64,000 nt of DNA from Chamaecrista fasciculata (lineage: Eukaryota > Streptophyta > Magnoliopsida > Fabales > Fabaceae). Position 1 is the stretch's first letter. Each line of letters begins with the position of its first letter. The position numbers and the translations under genes were made by a program. The stretch is from assembly GCA_003254925.1 (NCBI GenBank), contig QANZ01019074.1:67019-131018 (forward strand). Reading direction: 5' to 3'. This document shows positions 57,906-64,000 of this stretch, piece by piece. Below the pieces are notes generated by a model. It was not told the DNA's origin. It did not search any database and worked only from the letters and a program-made list of their open reading frames with translations.

Positions 57906-59218
57906 GTGAAGATTTGAATGATCATGAGATGAAATAAACTTGAGTTTCAATTTCTATATATATACATATATATATTTTTGTGGATAGTTTCAAGTTCAAT
58001 TTCAACCATTAATTACATTTACGTAAAGTATAACAAATTAAAAATAAATAAATGAATAGAACTAAATGGTCGAGTTGTTTGGATCGGACCGTTCGATCAT
58101 GAATTAGACACTAAAATGAGTTGATTTTAAGTTTTAACCTAAAAATTAAATTAATAGTTAAATAGGATTTATGTTTGATAAATCCACACATAAGTCAATA
58201 CACACATACCAAGAAAATGATTAGCTCATCTAAAATAAAAAGAAAAATGAGATAAAAAGACTAAACTATCTCTATTAAATTACTCTTAATTAGTCACATA
58301 AGTCAATAATAATAGCTTTGATTACTCATAGACAAATAAGGGTAGAATGGTGCAAAAATAATTAATGTTCTTTTGAATTTATAAAACATTAAATATTTTG
58401 AAACAAAAAAAAGTTCTCCAAAACATGAGACCGGAGGAAATATAATTTAACTCAAATGGCGCATTTATGTTTCAATTTTCACTGAAAAAATACTAACGTT
58501 AACATTTGATAATACTTTGAACAACATTATTTTGTGATAAGTCAAATTAAAAATTAGAATGGAATATAGAAAGCTAGATCGATCTATAGAGTAACAAGAA
58601 TAAAAATAATTGTAAAATGTTTTATTACAATACATAATTATTTATTGTAAGGTTACGACAATTGTCCTACAAATTTTATTTTTCTCTTCAACTTCAATTT
58701 CCAAGAAAAAATTTTTACTTCATCTTCTCATCTACAAACTAGAAAACGGTTTCGTTTCTAATGTCACATATATAGTTGTTTATTTTTGGATTAAATATTG
58801 TAATTTAGAGGTGAAAATGACAAATAAATACTTTTAGAATTTAAAAATATATGATTAAATAGGGTATCGGATTAGAAATTGTGTAAAAAAAATTGATTGG
58901 GATGAAGCATGATGCATGCATCTCATCACATTCACAGTGCACCCACCTTCCAAGAAAATATAAAAATCAAACTCAGCCTAAATAGTTTAATTTTTCAACT
59001 CTAAATTATATATATTTTATAATTTATAATTTCGTAAGGCATGCATTCATGCATGCATGTTACCTTGTGAGTTGAAACAGTCATCTCCGCCGCAATTCTC
59101 TCTGTTAATTCTCTTTATCCGTATAACTACATGACCGGCCAATTGAGTCTTCCAAGAGCTAATGCACTTTTTCTTTGGTAGACAATTATTAAGGGTCTCT
59201 TTGTTAGTCATCTCATTT
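57517..59218. other. AT-rich intergenic DNA
   Basis: No gene is recognised. TA microsatellites lie at 57876-57902 and 57953-57976. Short GCATGCATG runs occur at 58913 and 59040-59058. Confidence 0.45.
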
Positions 59219-59936
59219 CAAGTTAAGTCCATTTTATGAGATGAGATGAGATTAAGTTTGAATGGGATGAGATGAAATGATGTATTGGTGTTTGGGTGAT
59301 TTTAGAGAAAATGATGTTAAATAGGGTGTGAAATTATATAAAAGGGTATGTAATGATTGTGGTTGGTTGAAATAGGTTTATGAATTTTTTTAATTTGTAT
59401 AGGGGTATAAATGGTAAGAAATAGTGAAATGAGATGGAGATAATAAGATGAGATGATAGGTGTTTGGTTGTGTTTTGATTGAAATAATATTGAGATGAGA
59501 TGATATTGCTGGAAAGTGTGATATGCTATTGGAAAGCGTGATGATAAGAAAATTTTGGATGAAGGGTTAGAGGTCAATCCAAGTGGATGAGATGATTGGC
59601 CAAAATGAAAATAATATTGGAATTATTTTTAAGAATACAATTTGGTCCATAAATTTGTACCGGTCCTATTAATCAATCCCTAACATGTGTAAATTATAAC
59701 TTGGGGCTTACACGAAATCTCAATCATCAATAATCGGATCTATTTGTGAAATCCAACGAAAAAAATAACAAAGAATAGTTTGAGGACCATAATGCAAATA
59801 ACAAAACAACACAAAAATGTTTGGTCAATGGTTCATTTTGATCCAAAATGTATGCCCTAATATTCATTTGGTCCATTATGTTTCAAAATGTTCATATTGG
59901 TCCTAAATGTTGGCAAAATGATTCATTTTGGTCCTA
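59219..59936. repeat. Dispersed 0.7-kb repeat, copy B
   Basis: Close match to 37949-38641 in the same orientation. Differences include small indels, e.g. an extra ATATTGAGATGAGATG-like segment around 59488 and one more base in the ATTCATTTGG run. The rightmost part (from 59823) is the left arm of a foldback whose right arm follows in this copy but not in copy A. Confidence 0.75.
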
Positions 59937-60138
59937 AATACTAGTAAAATCTTTTGTTTTGGTCCCAACTAGATAGAGAAAGTATTCTTCAGGAACAATA
60001 CGTAGCTCTAAACAAGCCATATTCAATAGTTAGGACCAAAATGAAACATTTTGCAAATATTTAGGAGAAATTTGAATATTTTGAAATATAATGGACCAAA
60101 ATGAATATTAAGGCATACATTTAGGACTAGATTGACCC
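59823..60138. mobile_element. Foldback MITE at the end of repeat copy B
   Basis: The left arm GGTCAATGGTTCATTTTGATC and following phrases (ATGTATGCCCTAATATTCAT, GGTCCATTATGTTTCAAAAT) are mirrored by the right arm (CATTTTGAAATA-like, GGACCAAAATGAATATTAAG, ATTGACCC). There is a loop of about 60 bp. Related half copies lie at 38526-38641 and 48775-48935. No TSD was found. Confidence 0.65.
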
Positions 60139-60420
60139 TTTAACCTTATATTTTTCCATCCTGTACATACACGTGGGTCATTTTGTATTTTCTCCATTAA
60201 TACATTACCGATATTAGATTTAGGAGTCTTTTAATTTGACAAAAAAATATGGAATGAACCACTGTCCACATATATAGAACATATCCAAACTCAGAATAAC
60301 CGAAAATTGAAGAAAATACAATATCTGAGATTGTCTTATTTTATGCCAATTTCAGTAATTTTCTATCATTCCTCAATAAAAAACTGTATTGCTCAAGCAA
60401 TAGAGTTTTACAGTTTATCT
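60139..60420. other. Intergenic DNA
   Basis: No feature recognised before the assembly gap. Confidence 0.4.
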
Positions 60421-60760
60421 NNNNNNNNNNNNNNNNNNNNNNNNNNNNNNNNNNNNNNNNNNNNNNNNNNNNNNNNNNNNNNNNNNNNNNNNNNNNNNNN
60501 NNNNNNNNNNNNNNNNNNNNNNNNNNNNNNNNNNNNNNNNNNNNNNNNNNNNNNNNNNNNNNNNNNNNNNNNNNNNNNNNNNNNNNNNNNNNNNNNNNNN
60601 NNNNNNNNNNNNNNNNNNNNNNNNNNNNNNNNNNNNNNNNNNNNNNNNNNNNNNNNNNNNNNNNNNNNNNNNNNNNNNNNNNNNNNNNNNNNNNNNNNNN
60701 NNNNNNNNNNNNNNNNNNNNNNNNNNNNNNNNNNNNNNNNNNNNNNNNNNNNNNNNNNNN
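60421..60760. other. Assembly gap (340 N)
   Basis: Unresolved bases. The right edge enters a TA microsatellite (60761-60787), the likely cause. Confidence 0.99.
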
Positions 60761-62980
60761 ATATATATATATATATATATATATATAGGTTGATATATTT
60801 TTTTTACTATTTTATGACCAAATTTCTTTTTGTTTATGTAATTTTAAATAATAAAGTTTGACAATACATGTATATAAGCAAAGTATTCTCGGTGTTTTTA
60901 AATTAATTATAGGAGTAGTTTTTGGTATCAATTATTTTCCAAAACTTTTACATTTGATTTAATTTCAAATCAAAACTTAATGACGTCAAAATTATTTACA
61001 ATAAATGTTGATATTAATATATTTTTGGTATAACATAATCGAAATAAAAATGTGAAAATTTTGAAATACCATTGAAACCATAACAAATAAGAAAAATTAC
61101 TCATCACATCAATATTTGTCGTTAGAAATATCGACGGTGTTAAACCTTAGTATGGTATTAAGTCGAATATAATTTATCACATTAAAATAAAAGTTAAAGA
61201 ATACACCTGAAATTATCTATATATAAATATAGATATATATATAATTTTGAAGTAACATATATAGTAAATTTTGTAATTATTCTTAAACTTTAAATTATAT
61301 AACTAACAAAAACAAATCAATCATTTATTTTATCTTTAATTAAATAATATAAAAGAAGATAGTACAAAGTTACTATATATAAGTTTTTTTTTGTTCTTTG
61401 ATATGTTTTTTTTACATGCATCTCAATAAATAAAATAATATATAATATAAATTACTAAAGGGCTATACTACTATACTAGGGACCAGTCGAACATATTGTA
61501 TCACTATATATAATATGTGAAATATATTATAAATATTGTTCATAGATTACAAATTATACATATGATGTCCGTTATGAGAGCGTCTCTTATGTAAAATATT
61601 ATTGATTATTGATTATTGATTTGTTTTTCTATGGCTAAAATATTAGTCGTGAATCGCGATTCATGACTTGGTCGGCCTCCATGCATGTGGTTTATATTTG
61701 AATTTTAAGCTCATTTGTCTATGTTTTGTCTTTCTAAACACTTTCTAGTGATCAAAAAATTCTTTGCATAAATAAACCCAAAAAAATGTCTTTGAAGTTC
61801 ACACCAACACAAAAGGGCTCACTATTCTTATTATTTTGGTAACTTGATAATTACCCATATTTTAGCTTATCTTCTGCAAAGTTCTTGATTATAATAATTA
61901 AGAAACGAAGTTCATATAGGATCAATAATTAATTATTTGGTAATTGTTGTTAATTTTAATCCTTCCAATGTCTTAAACGAATGCATCTAGCTAGTTGCAA
62001 GAAGAACGGTGGCTCTCATGCATATGCATGCATGAATAAATTAATAAGATTCCCTCAATTAATTGCACACACTAATCAATTAATTAATTACAATTAAGAA
62101 AACAGTCTAATTATCCTATTAATTAACTAATTAATTAATGTTTTATTTACTAATTTTCCCTGCTGCTTCCACAAACATGAACCACACAATATCGGTTGGT
62201 GGACATGGGTTGCTAACTATAACCTAACAAAAAATCTTTGGTATGATTTGGTCAGCACAAACATTATTGATTCATATAGGTTGATCATGTGGTAATAAAT
62301 AAACAATTGAATAAAAATCATTGGCTCAAAAAATAAATAATTAAACTGCTATCTAATTTCTCTAGTGGTTTTATATTACCTTTAATTACCCAATATCACT
62401 CATTACTAGTGCATTACACGCAAACTGCATAAAAATACTTTTCATATCTCTTAAATGATTCAATCCTTCTAATCCAATAATTGATATGTGGAAATGAGAG
62501 TAATTATATATGTACATTGCTATATATAAGTATGATTGTTTTAATCAAACTCACCCTCATATTATTAGTAACGTTATGATATGAGGATTAGTTATTATCG
62601 GAATTAGGAAATAGTCCTGAAGACACCTAACATTGGTGAATAATAATAATAATAATTAGTTTCCCTTAATTTGGTTTTGGACTTGCTTAGGCTTTCTGTT
62701 TTGTCTCATAATTAAAGATTAGTGACAGTGTGGCACATTAAAGAAATTATATTTTCATAGTATTGAATTCTGTTGGTCTGAACGTACTTAGCTTGAGCTG
62801 AATAATTTATAACATCGTTAAATAAATAAATGCCATGCAGCTCCCCAACTGTTTGCTAACATTTCATGCCTCACCTGCAGGCTGCAGCACTAATTATATA
62901 TTTTCAGACAATTTAGTTTAAGGACTTAAGTAATGAAAGTTTTCATTTTTCTATATTATCTATACTATATATTATATATA
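60761..62980. other. AT-rich intergenic DNA
   Basis: No gene or delimited element in 2.2 kb. A 24-bp near-palindrome AGTCGTGAATCG/CGATTCATGACT lies at 61645-61668, and ATTAATTAATT-type runs around 62080-62140. Confidence 0.45.
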
Positions 62981-63830
62981 TATATGATTGGTCAAAAACC
63001 TATTTTGGTCCCTAATATTTGTTTGTTTCGTTTTGGTCCTTAATATTTCTTAAAAGATTCATCATTGGTCTCTAAATATTGAATATGGTCATATCTCTCT
63101 CGTTTCAAACTGATCAAATATGATTAAATCAAAGCTACGAGTTAAATTTAATGAGTTCTTTCTTTGCCTATAGTTAGAGTCATTGGTAAATGAAGTCAAA
63201 TTAAACATAAAATCAGCCCTCAAGATGGGTCACTCACTCACTTGTCTCATGAATTTGGTCATATCTTTCTCGTTTTAAGTCCGAATGCAACATAATTGGA
63301 GCTACAAGTTATTATTGATGAGTTTTTTCTTTATTTAGTTGGGACCATTGACAAATAATTAAGGTCAATTAGTACTCCGAAAATTAATATTGATGTTTTG
63401 ACCAAACTCATTTTCGGAGTATTATTTGACGTTATTTGCTAACGATCCCAATTGGATAGAGAAAAAACTCGTTAAAAGTAATTTGTAAATCCGTTTTTGT
63501 TGCATTTAAACTTTAATCGAGAGATATATGACCAAATTTATGAAACAAGCGACTCATTTTTTAGCCCAATTTCATGTCTGATTTGACCTCATTTTCCAAT
63601 GGCTCTAACTAGACAAATAAAGAACTCATCAAATTTAACTCGTAGCTTTGATTTAATCGCATTCGGGTTTGAAATGAGAAGGATATGACCATATATATTC
63701 AATAGTTAGGAACCAATAATAAAATTTCTATGGAACATTAATTACCAAAACGGAACAAAAAATATTAATGACCAAAATGAAACTTTTGATAAACATTAGA
63801 GACCAAAATAGGTTTTTGACCTATATAATT
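62981..63830. mobile_element. MULE-like foldback (62990-63821), 9-bp TSD with one mismatch
   Basis: The ends are GGTCAAAAACCTATTTTGGTC and its mirrored GACCAAAATAGGTTTTTGACC. The flanks TATATGATT (62981-62989) and TATATAATT (63822-63830) differ at one base. The arms pair for several hundred bases and contain AATATGGTCATATCTCTCTCG against its complement. The loop holds TTTTGACCAAACTCATTTTC. Length is 832 bp with no coding capacity. It is related internally to the pieces near 3640-4064 and 53273-53796. Confidence 0.8.
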
Positions 63831-64000
63831 TTATGATATTCTGATCTTCATTCTTTTAAAATCGTAGTCCATATATTAAAATCTTGCTAACAAAGCTAAT
63901 TAGTAATGTTTCATTACCATATAATTTTTAAATATTTCAAAACCGAATAAAATAATTTATAAATAAATTTTAATGATTAAAATTTAAAACTTTAAAATAA
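63831..64000. other. AT-rich end of window
   Basis: No feature recognised. Confidence 0.4.

Noticed and set aside
62959-62990. Helitron 5' end (TCTATACTATATATTATA)
   Set aside because: The similarity is to a TA-rich string only, and no 3' hairpin with CTAG-T follows within reach.

Overview
This is a draft-assembly piece of a eudicot nuclear genome, probably a rosid. It is AT-rich, with intron-split genes (GT-AG junctions), TA microsatellites, TTTAGGG-type repeats, plant-specific families (plasmodesmata-located protein, LRR-III receptor kinase) and three runs of N. The species cannot be named from the sequence alone.

Five apparently intact host genes are present, and each exon model sums to a whole number of codons. 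They are a mitochondrial succinate/fumarate-type carrier (9669-11495, minus, 316 aa), the small GTPase ARL8 (19317-22277, plus, six exons, 184 aa), an LRR-III receptor-like pseudokinase of the RKL1/RLK902 type (25759-28098, minus, 622 aa), a plasmodesmata-located DUF26 protein (45753-47489, minus, 275 aa, with an 8-nt last exon), and a Nudix hydrolase of the NUDT4/17/21 type (51466-52688, minus, five exons, 187 aa). They are unrelated housekeeping, signalling and cell-communication genes. Nothing suggests that they act as one system.

The rest is a dense layer of mostly small, non-autonomous mobile elements. Many can be delimited to the base by target-site duplications (TSDs). There are three solo LTRs, all on the minus strand, with exact 5-bp TSDs (138-719, 22897-23824, 32017-32787). 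Mutator-like inverted-repeat elements with 9-10 bp TSDs lie at 4280-4856, 5034-5503, 34556-36802, 42651-43096, 53273-53796 and 62990-63821. A Pack-MULE-like element (13068-14348) carries a broken piece of an NPF/PTR peptide-nitrate transporter gene. There are also a hAT MITE with an exact 8-bp TSD (3331-3501), a Harbinger/Tourist-like MITE in a PDLP intron (45810-46153), three mini-Helitrons next to TA microsatellites (6930-7292, 34259-34451, 48118-48296), tRNA-derived SINEs (31453-31612, 39271-39420, 55393-55580), a 5'-truncated RTE LINE (56453-57516) and an L1-type RNase H remnant (17880-18405). A 0.7-kb dispersed repeat occurs twice, 21 kb apart.

The most notable structures are the 2.25-kb foldback MULE whose arms carry degenerate telomere-like CCCTAAA arrays, the Pack-MULE with its transporter fragment, the TA-microsatellite mini-Helitrons, the GGTCC/GGACC motif shared by many otherwise different inverted-repeat elements, and a full snRNA-type USE + TATA arrangement at 2009-2060. 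No wholly new biological system is evident.
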